43,957 bases of DNA from CAYONQ01 sp964405375 (lineage in GTDB: Bacteria > Planctomycetota > Phycisphaerae > Sedimentisphaerales > Anaerobacaceae): NCBI GenBank assembly GCA_964405375.1, contig CAYONQ010000011.1, positions 1-43,957 on the forward strand, read 5' to 3'. Position numbers and translations under genes: made by a program. The notes beneath the pieces were generated by a model, which made no database searches, was not told the origin of the DNA, and saw nothing but the letters and a program-made list of their open reading frames with translations. Every line of letters begins with the position of its first letter. The first letter of the stretch is position 1. This document shows positions 8,814-16,215 of this stretch, piece by piece.

Positions 8814-9755
8814 ATGAATACCGATAGCTCTGCCACAGGTATGGTTCTGATTCTTGGTGTTACCGGCGCTGGGAAAGGTCGGCTTGCCTTCGAGCTGGCC
8901 CGGGCGACCGGCGCCGAAATAATCAGCATCGACTCGATGAAGGTCTATCGCCGAATGGATATCGGCACCGCTAAGCCGCCTAAAGAGGCGAGGCAGCGGG
9001 CCAAATATCATTTAATAGACATAGTTGAGCCGAGCGAATCTTTCAGCGCGGGGCTGTTTTTAGAGCAGGCACAGGAGGCAATGGAGCAGATAAAGGCCCG
9101 CAATAGGCCGGTCGTTGCGGTTGGTGGAACAGCCCTGTATATCAAGGCGCTGCTATATGGGTTGTTTGACGGCCCTGCCGGCGATGAGCGGATTCGCAAT
9201 CAATTGCGGCGGCGAGCCGAGGACGAGGGACTGGAACGGCTCTATTGCGAATTACAAAAAATTGACCCGGCAGCAACCGAGCGCATCGGCTCATGTGATG
9301 CCAGGCGCATAATTCGGGCTCTGGAGGTTTATGAACTTACAGGTAAACCCATCTCAAGCCTGCAAAAGCAATGGACGCAGGATACCCCCTGCCGCTGGAC
9401 GATAATCGGATTGCGAAGAGGAAAGGCCGAGGAGAACAAAAGGATTAACGAGCGAGTTAGAAAGATAATAAATGCGGGGCTGGTCGATGAGGTCAAAAGC
9501 TTGCTTGCTGAAGATAAAGCTTTGAGTCTGCAGGCCCGATGTGCAATCGGTTATGCCGAGATAATCGATTACCTGAGCGGCCAAATGGGGCTTGAAGATG
9601 CGATGGAACTGATAAAGAAGAACACACGGCGGTTAGCCAAGGGTCAGCGGACATGGTTCAAGAGCTTCAGGAACGTTCACTGGCTCGACATAGAGCCGGA
9701 TGAATCAGCAGAAGAAATCCTCACTCGCACAAAGAAATTACTGGCTGAATTGTGA
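8814..9755 (+). CDS. miaA: tRNA dimethylallyltransferase
   Basis: MiaA transfers a dimethylallyl group to N6 of A37 in tRNAs reading UNN codons. The 313-residue length is normal. The P-loop is GVTGAGKG (residues 15-22); most MiaA proteins have Ser or Thr after the lysine, so Gly22 is unusual. The DSMKVYRRMDIGTAKP substrate segment follows at about 43-58, then VGGTALYIKALLYG and the RIIRALEVYELTGKP core. The ATG at 8814 has only a distant GGGAG. A second ATG at 8841, 4 bases after AGG, would give a protein starting just before the P-loop and may be the true start. It sits head to head with ispA, whose product family supplies related prenyl chemistry. Confidence 0.93.
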   Translation: MNTDSSATGMVLILGVTGAGKGRLAFELARATGAEIISIDSMKVYRRMDIGTAKPPKEARQRAKYHLIDIVEPSESFSAGLFLEQAQEAMEQIKARNRPVVAVGGTALYIKALLYGLFDGPAGDERIRNQLRRRAEDEGLERLYCELQKIDPAATERIGSCDARRIIRALEVYELTGKPISSLQKQWTQDTPCRWTIIGLRRGKAEENKRINERVRKIINAGLVDEVKSLLAEDKALSLQARCAIGYAEIIDYLSGQMGLEDAMELIKKNTRRLAKGQRTWFKSFRNVHWLDIEPDESAEEILTRTKKLLAEL

Positions 9756-9783
9756 ATCAACTCGTAGGAAACGGCGGGTAAGG

Positions 9784-10359
9784 TCAGACGGTTTGTAGCT
9801 GATGCTGGGCTCGCAGGACGGCGGCGGTATCGCTCAAAACAAGCTGCTTTATCAAACTGGACGAAACCAGCGTAACCTCCATACCGAGGATCTTCTCTTC
9901 GACCATCGAGGCGATTGTCCTTGCGGTTTGCCGACAGAGGTCGTGTCTTGTCACCAGGTCGTTGACTATTCTGGACTTGTCCCAGCGAGTCCTGTCGGTT
10001 GGCTCTCTTGTTGCGACAAGCCGCTGGGCATCGGCTAGCTTGTGAATATCGACCGAAACGACCTCGATTCTTGAGCGTTTCAGCCGACGCTGAAAATGAC
10101 GCTCACTGAGCACAACCGCAGCGTCCTCGAATCCCGTGGCTGCTAGAACCGTCTTGACTATGGAAAATATCTCGCTGCTGTTTACACTACGAGACTTTTT
10201 TTCGTGATAGAGAAAATACGTTACCACCTCTGCGAGTTGCTCGGCAATGTCTACGTCGGCTTGGTCGACGGCACTAAGGGCGTTATTGATGGCGCCAATG
10301 ACCTTTGTGTAAAGATACTCTTCGACTCTGCCGTCCGCTTTTATGACTTTAATCTGCAT
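9784..10359 (-). CDS. Stand-alone ATP-cone domain protein
   Basis: This 191-residue protein opens with an ATP-cone domain (about 1-95: MQIKVIKADGRVEEY, then VVLSERHFQRRLKRS). ATP cones bind ATP/dATP and act as the allosteric switch of ribonucleotide reductases and of NrdR. Here no reductase or zinc ribbon is attached. The second half (HDLCRQTARTIASMVEEKI, then LVSSSLIKQLV) has no family I can name, though it resembles connecting segments of reductases. A strong ribosome site, GGGAGGG, precedes the ATG. It lies 88 bases downstream of nrdR on the same strand, so the two probably share a transcript, which suggests a nucleotide-sensing partner or modulator in deoxynucleotide control. Confidence 0.75.
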   Translation of the reverse strand: MQIKVIKADGRVEEYLYTKVIGAINNALSAVDQADVDIAEQLAEVVTYFLYHEKKSRSVNSSEIFSIVKTVLAATGFEDAAVVLSERHFQRRLKRSRIEVVSVDIHKLADAQRLVATREPTDRTRWDKSRIVNDLVTRHDLCRQTARTIASMVEEKILGMEVTLVSSSLIKQLVLSDTAAVLRAQHQLQTV

Positions 10360-10447
10360 TTGCGCACCCTCCCTTTCACATCCTTGCTTAATCTGACAAA
10401 TGCTTTAATTCCGGCCCTAAAGCATCAGGGCGAACACTTTTCATTTC

Positions 10448-10939
10448 TTATTCACCAAAAAGTTTTGGCTGGCCGTTATGCCGGGTCTCGGCAATAACCT
10501 CAGTTACTTCTTCAATCAATTCGCCCGCATCCTTGAAGTCACGATAGACGCTCGCAAAACGAATGTATGCAACCTTGTCAAAGCTGCGAAGGTGTCTCAT
10601 CACACTCTCGCCGATGAAAGCCGATGGTACCTCCTTGTCGAAGTTTGCGAATATATCCTCTTCAACCCTATCGGCGATTTGTCGAATCTGCTCGGCGGAG
10701 ACCTGTCTCTTGTAACAGGCCTTCTGCAGGCCGGCGATGATTTTGTCCCTGTTGAAAGGCACGCGAGAGTTGTCCTTCTTTACGATATAGAGCTTAAAAC
10801 TTTCGCCTATCTTTTCGTAGGTAGTAAAACGTCTTTTGCACACCAGGCATTGGCGCCGGCGTCTGATTATCCTGCCGGCGTCGCTCGAACGCGAATCAAC
10901 GACCCTGTCACTATCTTCCTTGCAAAATGGACATCTCAT
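10448..10939 (-). CDS. nrdR: Ribonucleotide reductase repressor NrdR
   Basis: NrdR is a zinc-ribbon/ATP-cone repressor that binds NrdR boxes and shuts down ribonucleotide reductase genes when dATP is plentiful. The 163-residue protein begins MRCPFCKEDSDRVVDSR, with the two CxxC pairs of the zinc ribbon (C3/C6 and CLVCKRRF), followed by the ATP cone (about 49-139: VKKDNSRVPFNRDKI, then KVAYIRFASVYRDF). I chose the ATG at 10939 because MRCPFC is the invariant start of the family and AGGA lies 6-7 bases upstream; an upstream in-frame ATG would add 16 residues. Two NrdR-box-like sites lie upstream, so it is likely self-regulated. No ribonucleotide reductase gene is in the window. Confidence 0.96.
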   Translation of the reverse strand: MRCPFCKEDSDRVVDSRSSDAGRIIRRRRQCLVCKRRFTTYEKIGESFKLYIVKKDNSRVPFNRDKIIAGLQKACYKRQVSAEQIRQIADRVEEDIFANFDKEVPSAFIGESVMRHLRSFDKVAYIRFASVYRDFKDAGELIEEVTEVIAETRHNGQPKLFGE

Positions 10940-10990
10940 CCCGTATCCTGTGTCGCTTTTGAGATAAGCTCCTCGCAGTTCAGCCAAACA

Positions 10991-11037
10991 ACTCTACATC
11001 TCGCAGAAGTACTCATTGTAAGCTCAACATATAGTAT
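10991..11037 (-). promoter_or_regulatory. Paired NrdR boxes upstream of nrdR
   Basis: Two 16-bp sites match the published NrdR-box core CwAtATaTwG, read on the plus strand. The first (11022-11037) has the core CAACATATAG. The second (10991-11006) has the core CTACATCTCG. Both keep C4, A6, A8, T9, T11 and G13. Their starts are 31 bp apart, three helical turns, which is the usual tandem arrangement. The right-hand box overlaps a probable -10 element, so binding should repress nrdR. Confidence 0.6.
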
Positions 11038-11055
11038 GTCAAAAAAAATCTGCAA
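11028..11055 (-). promoter_or_regulatory. Probable nrdR promoter
   Basis: On the minus strand TTGCAG (-35, 11050-11055) is followed after 16 bases by TATATG (-10, 11028-11033). The -10 falls inside the NrdR-box-like site. A TTGACA nearby (11037-11042) has no good -10 at 17 bases and is less likely to be used. Confidence 0.45.
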
Positions 11056-11182
11056 AAATTTGCGGCAGGGCAAAATCGGAGGCGGTTAAATTTTATTTCG
11101 GCCGGTTCCAATCTACGGCTGGATAAGCACTAAGGAAAGAAGATTGGAAAAACTCATGGTTTCTCTGGCGAGGATTTTTTAT

Positions 11183-11218
11183 AAAAAAGGGCCGCTGCGT
11201 GGAGTACGCAGAGGCCCC
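11183..11218 (-). terminator. Intrinsic terminator of the structured RNA
   Basis: On the minus strand GGGGCC-TC-TGCGT, loop ACTCC, then ACGCA-GC-GGCCC forms a strong hairpin. It is followed directly by six T residues (11183-11188), a textbook rho-independent terminator. Confidence 0.85.
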
Positions 11219-11434
11219 AACTCGGAAAGAAACTTATATGGCCCCCCCATAAAGCACTATTTAAGGCCTTCGCATAATGCAAAGACGTTGTTTCCGATCC
11301 TGCCTCGGCGGCGGTTCCAGACTCCCCTCCACAGATGGCAGGATAGCCGAGTTGAGCCGGTATCCTTAACAGATATAGGCGGCCACGCTTGGGAAGAATC
11401 AAACGGGCCCTGCCTGCTTTAATTGCCCAACTTC
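11183..11434 (-). ncRNA. Structured small RNA of unassigned family
   Basis: A ~250-base minus-strand transcript is framed by its own promoter and terminator and has no open frame of note. A closing stem pairs 11347-11354 with 11218-11225 (CAACTCGG with CCGAGTTG). Inside it are three hairpins: 11297-11344 (ATCCTGCC with GGCAGGAT), 11267-11284 (CTTTGC with GCGAAG) and 11233-11254. A G/C-rich terminator hairpin follows. It shows no tRNA-like CCA end, no SRP GGAAG-type loop and no RNase P core (rnpB is elsewhere). A stretch GAAGGCCTTAAA recalls the 3' side of 6S RNA, so 6S is one possibility, but the branched fold is not typical. It ends about 245 bases before nrdR and could instead be a regulated leader for that gene. 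Confidence 0.5.
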
Positions 11435-11440
11435 AACTAA

Positions 11441-11469
11441 AGTATAATACAAAAATGCCCAAGAGACAA
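11441..11469 (-). promoter_or_regulatory. Promoter of the structured RNA
   Basis: On the minus strand TTGTCT (-35, 11464-11469) and TATACT (-10, 11441-11446) are 17 bases apart, the ideal sigma-70 spacing. Transcription should begin near 11434. Confidence 0.65.
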
Positions 11470-11573
11470 ATTAACAGCCCTTGTTTTTTCTGTTTTTTAT
11501 AACAGCCCGATAAGCTAACAACTGCTGATGCGTGAGGTGTTAAACCTGTCTCGGATACTATAGAGATACGAAT

Positions 11574-12464
11574 TTATCCGGCGGGTTTTGCGTACCAGTC
11601 GGGGTCGCGCTGCAGATTTTCTCTGGCCTCTTTTGTCATCATCTCAAAGGCCGGGTGTGTGCTTTCCCAGGAGCGTTCCGTAAAAGGACTCTGGCGCATC
11701 TTTTCGACCTCTTTAACGACATCGGCGAAGTAGCTGCCGTAAATGTGCAGCGAATCGCTTATATCGACATATCTGCCGACCGCCACCGGCTGATTGAGTC
11801 CGCCGGATATTCTTTCGGCGATTATCCTTTGAAGGTAGGTTAAAGCATAGACATTCATAAACCAGGCCTTGTAGAGGTCTCTGCTTCGCCAGTGTGCGTT
11901 CATATTAAGTGATAGTTCCCCGGCCTTGTTTGCCGCCAGCCGGCACCATATCCTCTGCAAGCAGGGCGGGTCGTCGGTCGCCGGGTCGGCAGTCGGTATC
12001 CAGGTTATCGCCTGGGCTCTTCGGGTATGACTGACCTTCGACAGCGTCTCGACGATATATTCAATCTGGTCAACCTTCTTAAACGGCTTCGGCGAATCAG
12101 GGTTTCGTATATCCTCCACAGGACAATACGCAAACAGCCGTTCGTGATACGTGTAGGTCCATTTGCCGGCAGCAGGGTCAATCCAGTGGTCGTGAATGCC
12201 ATCGACCACCTCCAGCCGATACGCCTCGAGCTCGGCTGGTCCGCCGGGAAAATTCTTGTGAATCCTCGGCTCGGAAAACGGTTCGGCAACCGTAACCATA
12301 ACCGTTGCATCCTTACTCGGCGGGTCTTCGGGCTTGTCGTACTGGGTTTTAATATCAAGACCGTTATCCCATACCGCCAAGACGGCCTTTTCCCACGCCT
12401 CCGGCAGGCAATTAGCGGTTATTGCGACCACAGGGATATTTGTGATATCGACTGTAGTGGACAT
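11574..12464 (-). CDS. Thymidylate synthase (ThyA) superfamily protein
   Basis: This 296-residue protein matches the ThyA catalytic core despite a divergent N-terminal half. PPCLQ gives the nucleophile Cys168, RSRD (193-196) gives the phosphate-binding Arg and Asp, Asn204 lies exactly 8 residues after Asp196 as in E. coli ThyA, and LHIYGSY supplies His240 and Tyr242. The Asn at 204 is the residue that favours dUMP over dCMP in classical enzymes. It converts dUMP to dTMP with methylenetetrahydrofolate if it is a true synthase; a hydroxymethylase role is not excluded. It is longer than ThyA (264). Its ATG directly follows the stop of the upstream gene (TGA-ATG), so the two are translationally coupled. 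The nearby nrdR suggests a deoxynucleotide cluster. Confidence 0.8.
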   Translation of the reverse strand: MSTTVDITNIPVVAITANCLPEAWEKAVLAVWDNGLDIKTQYDKPEDPPSKDATVMVTVAEPFSEPRIHKNFPGGPAELEAYRLEVVDGIHDHWIDPAAGKWTYTYHERLFAYCPVEDIRNPDSPKPFKKVDQIEYIVETLSKVSHTRRAQAITWIPTADPATDDPPCLQRIWCRLAANKAGELSLNMNAHWRSRDLYKAWFMNVYALTYLQRIIAERISGGLNQPVAVGRYVDISDSLHIYGSYFADVVKEVEKMRQSPFTERSWESTHPAFEMMTKEARENLQRDPDWYAKPAG

Positions 12465-13061
12465 TCAACGAGGTTCCTTAACCGTGAAAGGTTTAGTTCC
12501 GCCTCTGGGTTCGGCGAACCGGCTTGCGTCTAGTTCTTCCGCCGTGACATTGTATCGTTGTTGATATCGTTCTGGCATATCGGCCAGCAGTTGTTTGGCC
12601 CTGTACGCATACCAGCTATCCGGCCACCTGCGAATGATTTGCCGGCAGTTGTCCACCATGAGCTTGAAACCGCTCATCGGCAACCGGCCTATGCTGCGGC
12701 CGGGGACCGCCACGTTTAAGAGCCTCTCGGCTTCTATCTTATTTATCTCCGAAAGCTCCTTGAAATACAAGGTGGTCGGCCCAGCCGGTTTGGGTGGTTC
12801 CGCCGTCGGCTGAACAGGTTTCGCTATGGTTTCACTCTCCGGCGCCGGGCCTTGCTGTGAAACCGGTTCTTGCTGTTGAGAATCCAACGGCTCCGGCTCG
12901 GCCAAAAATCTCTCTTTGTCTTCTTCGATTATTTCATAAAAACTTTTCGGTTTTTCTTGCGCCTGTGGCCGGGTTTTAGAGGGCAAAAAATTCCTTACCA
13001 GAATGACAATGACCGTAATCACGACAATAGCTACTGCGATTTTCAGCCAGGATGAGTTCAT
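12465..13061 (-). CDS. Single-pass membrane protein, unknown function
   Basis: The 198-residue protein has one N-terminal membrane segment (about residues 7-27: LKIAVAIVVITVIVILVRNFL) and a Pro/Glu/Gln-rich linker (about 30-95). A folded C-terminal region (about 96-165) contains AERLLNVA and CRQIIRRWPDSWYAYRAKQLLADMPERY, which reads like a single TPR-type helical pair. The bulk is therefore probably periplasmic. Its stop touches the start of the thymidylate-synthase gene. I recognise no specific family; the layout recalls small planctomycete membrane-anchored TPR proteins. Confidence 0.7.
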   Translation of the reverse strand: MNSSWLKIAVAIVVITVIVILVRNFLPSKTRPQAQEKPKSFYEIIEEDKERFLAEPEPLDSQQQEPVSQQGPAPESETIAKPVQPTAEPPKPAGPTTLYFKELSEINKIEAERLLNVAVPGRSIGRLPMSGFKLMVDNCRQIIRRWPDSWYAYRAKQLLADMPERYQQRYNVTAEELDASRFAEPRGGTKPFTVKEPR

Positions 13062-13175
13062 AACTGCCCTGTTAATTGATAATTGATTGTTGGTCGTTGA
13101 TTATCTATAATTGATTTTAACGTTTGGCTTTCTTTTATCAACGTTAAATAACAAATAATCAACGGCTGATTTCAG

Positions 13176-13817
13176 ATGTTTACAGGGCTAATAGAGGGTA
13201 TTTGTGAGATAAGGCTGGTTCGCCAGAGCACCGGCGGGATGTGGCTGACCGTAGACTTAGGTGAGCTGGCCGATGAAAGCAAAATCGGCGACAGTATCGC
13301 TGTTAGTGGTGTCTGTCTGACGGTTACAGGGCTTAATGGTCGGGATGCAAGTTTTGACGTAACCAGTGAGACGCTGACAAAATCGAACCTCGGCCAGCTA
13401 ACAACTGGAGCGAAAGTCAATATCGAGCGTGCTATGAAGGCAACCGGCCGGTTCGCCGGCCACTTTGTCGCCGGCCACGTTGACGGCGTGGCAACGGTTA
13501 AGGAAATTGAGAGACGGGGGCAATTTGCCGATATGAAATTTGCTGCCAACCCCGAACTATTGGGGCAAATGGCACTAAAGGGCTCGGTAGCCGTTGATGG
13601 GATTTCGCTAACGATAGCGGATATGGACGAAAGTGGTTTTGCTGTCGCACTAATACCTGAAACGCTCAAGAGAACCACCTTGGGTACTGCAAAGGTCGGC
13701 GATGCGGTAAATATCGAAACCGATATGATTGTAAAGACGATAAAGAGACAACTCGAAGAGATTTTGCCGAAGGATGAAAAACTAACGGTCGAAAAACTAA
13801 AGGCAATGGGCTTTTAA
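13176..13817 (+). CDS. ribE: Riboflavin synthase alpha subunit
   Basis: This enzyme dismutates two 6,7-dimethyl-8-ribityllumazines into riboflavin and the pyrimidine precursor. The 213-residue length is typical. The invariant MFTGLIE start opens the first lumazine-binding barrel (1-96, with GVCLTV). The second barrel (97-195) holds GHFVAGHVDGVA and VAVDGISLTI, and a C-terminal trimerisation helix (IVKTIKRQLEEIL) follows. It is the first of three plus-strand genes (ribE, pdxA, rsmA) and lies 19 bases before pdxA. No other riboflavin genes are in view. The 114-base gap to the left holds repeated TTGATTAT/ATAATTGATT strings and no clear promoter. Confidence 0.96.
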   Translation: MFTGLIEGICEIRLVRQSTGGMWLTVDLGELADESKIGDSIAVSGVCLTVTGLNGRDASFDVTSETLTKSNLGQLTTGAKVNIERAMKATGRFAGHFVAGHVDGVATVKEIERRGQFADMKFAANPELLGQMALKGSVAVDGISLTIADMDESGFAVALIPETLKRTTLGTAKVGDAVNIETDMIVKTIKRQLEEILPKDEKLTVEKLKAMGF

Positions 13818-13836
13818 GCTTCACAGGCAACCAGAT

Positions 13837-14904
13837 ATGGACAGGAACAATGGTAACAATTCGATAGCCAATCAACTGGTTATAGGCGTAACAATGGGCG
13901 ATGTGGCTGGTATCGGCCCGGAGGTCGTTGTGAAGGCATTGGCCGACCCTTACATAAGGCGGGCCGCTAAGTTCATTATATTTGGTATGAACGAGCAGCT
14001 CTGTTACGCCGCCGACAAGGCCGAGATTGAGCCGTTCTGGGGCAGGGTTCAGCACGAAAAGCTCAGCAGAAATTATCCGCATAAGGTTGTCGTGGCCGAT
14101 TACGACGAGTATTCGGTTCCGCCGTGGATTAGAAGGCCCAGCAGGGTTGCCGGTGAGGCGTCCATAAGATTTTGTCTCGACGCCATCGATGCGGCAAAGG
14201 CGGGGATTATAGATGCGGTTGTAACAGCGCCAATCAATAAAACCAGTTGGAAGCTGGCGGGGGCGAACTGGCCGGGACATACCGAGATGTTGGCCGAGCG
14301 ATGCAAATCGAGGCGAAAGGCAATGATGTTTGTGGCGGGGACATTAAAGCTGGCGCTTGCGACGATTCACGAGCCGTTGTTTGAGGTCCGCCACAAGTTC
14401 ACAATCGGCTGTGTCTTCGAGCCGATAGATTTGTTAGATTCCGCTCTCAAGCAGTACTTTGGCGTCGAGAATCCGAGGATAGGCGTTGCGGCGTTGAACC
14501 CGCACGCCGGCGAAAATGGCCGGTTCGGCGATGAGGAGCAGCGGATAATATCGCCGGCGATTCTGCTGGCCCAGGAACAGGGCATAAACTGCGAAGGCCC
14601 TTTCCCAGCCGACACGCTGTTTCTGCGGGCGGCACAGGGCGAGTTCGACGGCGTAGTGGCGATGTATCACGACCAGGGTATGATACCCGTGAAGCTGCTG
14701 GCATTCGAAAGGGCCGTCAATATCACTATCGGCATACCAATAATAAGAACGTCGCCGGCCCACGGGACGGCCTTCGATATCGCAGACCGCAACCTTGCCA
14801 ACCCTGCAGGTATGAAATCGGCGATAACCACAGCCATCCAGATGGCTGCAACGAAAAAGGCCCATCAACTTGCGCAAGCAAAAGCTGAACCGGATGCAGA
14901 CTAA
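13837..14904 (+). CDS. pdxA: 4-hydroxythreonine-4-phosphate dehydrogenase
   Basis: PdxA oxidises 4-phospho-hydroxy-L-threonine in the DXP-dependent pathway to pyridoxal phosphate. The 355-residue protein has GVTMGDVAGIGPEV near the start, the metal-site motifs PGHTEMLAERC, LNPHAGENGRFGDEE and GPFPADTLF, and MYHDQGMIPVK. The family averages about 330 residues; the excess is a short N-terminal extension, and the ATG chosen has AGG 9 bases upstream. Its last 11 bases overlap the rsmA start, so the two are translationally coupled. This pdxA-rsmA pairing is also known in enterobacteria. Confidence 0.95.
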   Translation: MDRNNGNNSIANQLVIGVTMGDVAGIGPEVVVKALADPYIRRAAKFIIFGMNEQLCYAADKAEIEPFWGRVQHEKLSRNYPHKVVVADYDEYSVPPWIRRPSRVAGEASIRFCLDAIDAAKAGIIDAVVTAPINKTSWKLAGANWPGHTEMLAERCKSRRKAMMFVAGTLKLALATIHEPLFEVRHKFTIGCVFEPIDLLDSALKQYFGVENPRIGVAALNPHAGENGRFGDEEQRIISPAILLAQEQGINCEGPFPADTLFLRAAQGEFDGVVAMYHDQGMIPVKLLAFERAVNITIGIPIIRTSPAHGTAFDIADRNLANPAGMKSAITTAIQMAATKKAHQLAQAKAEPDAD

Positions 14905-15793
14905 GCGGCAAATCCAGCAGTTGCTTGCATCGGCAGGCATCTTCCCGAACAAACGGCTCGGCCAAAACTTTCTCATTGATTTGAACCTGATGCGCCTGCT
15001 TATAGATTCCGCAAATATCGGCGGCAGCGATTGTGTGCTGGAGGTGGGCTGCGGCACAGGGTCACTAACCGAAGCGATAGCAGGAAAAGCCGGCAAAGTC
15101 ATCGCCGTCGAGCTTGACCATAAACTGGCTGAAATAGCGAAAAGACAGCTTGCCGGCGCCGAGAATGTTGAGATTGTCAATACCGACATCCTTGAGAGTA
15201 AAAATACTATCAGCCCTGTTGTCATCGCTGCCATCGAGCAGGTCCGCAAGAAACACTCGGGCCGGCTGATGTTGGTTGCGAACCTGCCATACAACTGCGC
15301 CTGCCCTGTAATGATGAATTTAGTTACAGGACCTGTGGTCGCAGATGGTATGTATGTTACGGTGCAGAAGGAGGTGGCCGACCGAATGACAGCCGCTCCC
15401 GGCAATGGTGATTATGGCGTATTGAGCATTCTTTTGGCTGCGGCGGGCGAGGTAAAGATAATAAGAGTTTTGAAGCCGACGGTTTTCTGGCCGGCCCCGA
15501 AGGTTGATTCAGCAATGACCAGCTTCGTCCGTGATAGGGAAAAGGTCAGCCGTATTCGGGATATGAAACTGTTCAGCGAGGTCGTAAATCTTTTTATGGG
15601 TCATCGCCGGAAGATGCTAAAAAGCTGCAGCAAATTGGCTAAAGGTAAGTTAGCGGAAATTAAGAATTGGCAGGAGATTTTTGAAAAATGCGCCATCGAC
15701 CCAAAAAACCGGCCTGAGGCAATCCGACCGGATGACTATATCGCCATCGCAAACCTGTGCTGCGAATACTTGGTGGAAAAACAAAAGACATAA
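14894..15793 (+). CDS. rsmA: 16S rRNA dimethyladenosine transferase RsmA (KsgA)
   Basis: RsmA dimethylates two adjacent adenines in the 3' terminal helix of 16S rRNA. This 299-residue protein carries NKRLGQNFLID near residue 20, the SAM motif VLEVGCGTGSLTE, and the catalytic NLPYN (motif IV). An insertion before NLPY (about 22 residues around SPVVIAAIEQVRKKHSG) is longer than in E. coli. The C-terminal helical domain follows the pattern GHRRKMLKSC. The ATG at 14894 gives the family-like start MQTKRQIQQLL; a TTG at 14870 would add 8 residues. It overlaps pdxA by 11 bases. Confidence 0.95.
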   Translation: MQTKRQIQQLLASAGIFPNKRLGQNFLIDLNLMRLLIDSANIGGSDCVLEVGCGTGSLTEAIAGKAGKVIAVELDHKLAEIAKRQLAGAENVEIVNTDILESKNTISPVVIAAIEQVRKKHSGRLMLVANLPYNCACPVMMNLVTGPVVADGMYVTVQKEVADRMTAAPGNGDYGVLSILLAAAGEVKIIRVLKPTVFWPAPKVDSAMTSFVRDREKVSRIRDMKLFSEVVNLFMGHRRKMLKSCSKLAKGKLAEIKNWQEIFEKCAIDPKNRPEAIRPDDYIAIANLCCEYLVEKQKT

Positions 15794-15882
15794 AGAATTA
15801 ACGGAAGTGTATACTTAACGCACAAAATCGGTGGCAAAACTAAAAAGGCAGGTATTCAAATTCTGAACAAGTGACAGTATGA

Positions 15883-16212
15883 TTACGCGTAGGCATGTTG
15901 CCCGTTTTGGGGAACAAGCTCGATTCTCAGGTTACAATGTAGTGCATTTGCGATTCTTTGAAGCATTTTTTGGGTATGACCATAATAATCAGCGCTCTCT
16001 AATCGACTAATGACTGACTGTCTTGTGCCAACGCGCTTCGCCAACTCTTGCTGAGTAAGTCCAATCTGAGTTCTAAGCTCGTAAATTTGTTGTGCTATTT
16101 TTACTCTTTCTCTTTCTTTCTCTATATATTTCAGGTGTTTTTTCTTGCCCTTAATATATCGCCTGTGCATAATTTCAACAGCGTTACGTGTTGGTTGTTG
16201 TGGGCTTGACAT
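15883..16212 (-). CDS. XRE-family antitoxin (HigA-like)
   Basis: This 109-residue protein has a charged N-terminal half and a classic HTH_3 domain (about residues 43-95: IYELRTQIGLTQQELAKRVGTRQSVISRLES). Such proteins neutralise RelE/HigB toxins and repress their own operon. It follows the toxin gene by 3 bases, and its ribosome site GAGGAG is inside the toxin's last codons, so the two are coupled. The order toxin-then-antitoxin is the HigBA arrangement. I do not assign a gene symbol because HigA lineages are many. Confidence 0.88.
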   Translation of the reverse strand: MSSPQQPTRNAVEIMHRRYIKGKKKHLKYIEKERERVKIAQQIYELRTQIGLTQQELAKRVGTRQSVISRLESADYYGHTQKMLQRIANALHCNLRIELVPQNGQHAYA

Positions 16213-16215
16213 TTT

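Noticed and set aside
11290..11345. T-box or cobalamin riboswitch in front of nrdR
   Set aside because: TCTGGAACCGCC resembles the T-box antiterminator core only in part, and the cobalamin-box consensus is absent; kept as an unassigned RNA.
14434..15405. 323-codon minus-strand frame opposite pdxA and rsmA
   Set aside because: Shadow of two well-recognised overlapping plus-strand genes.
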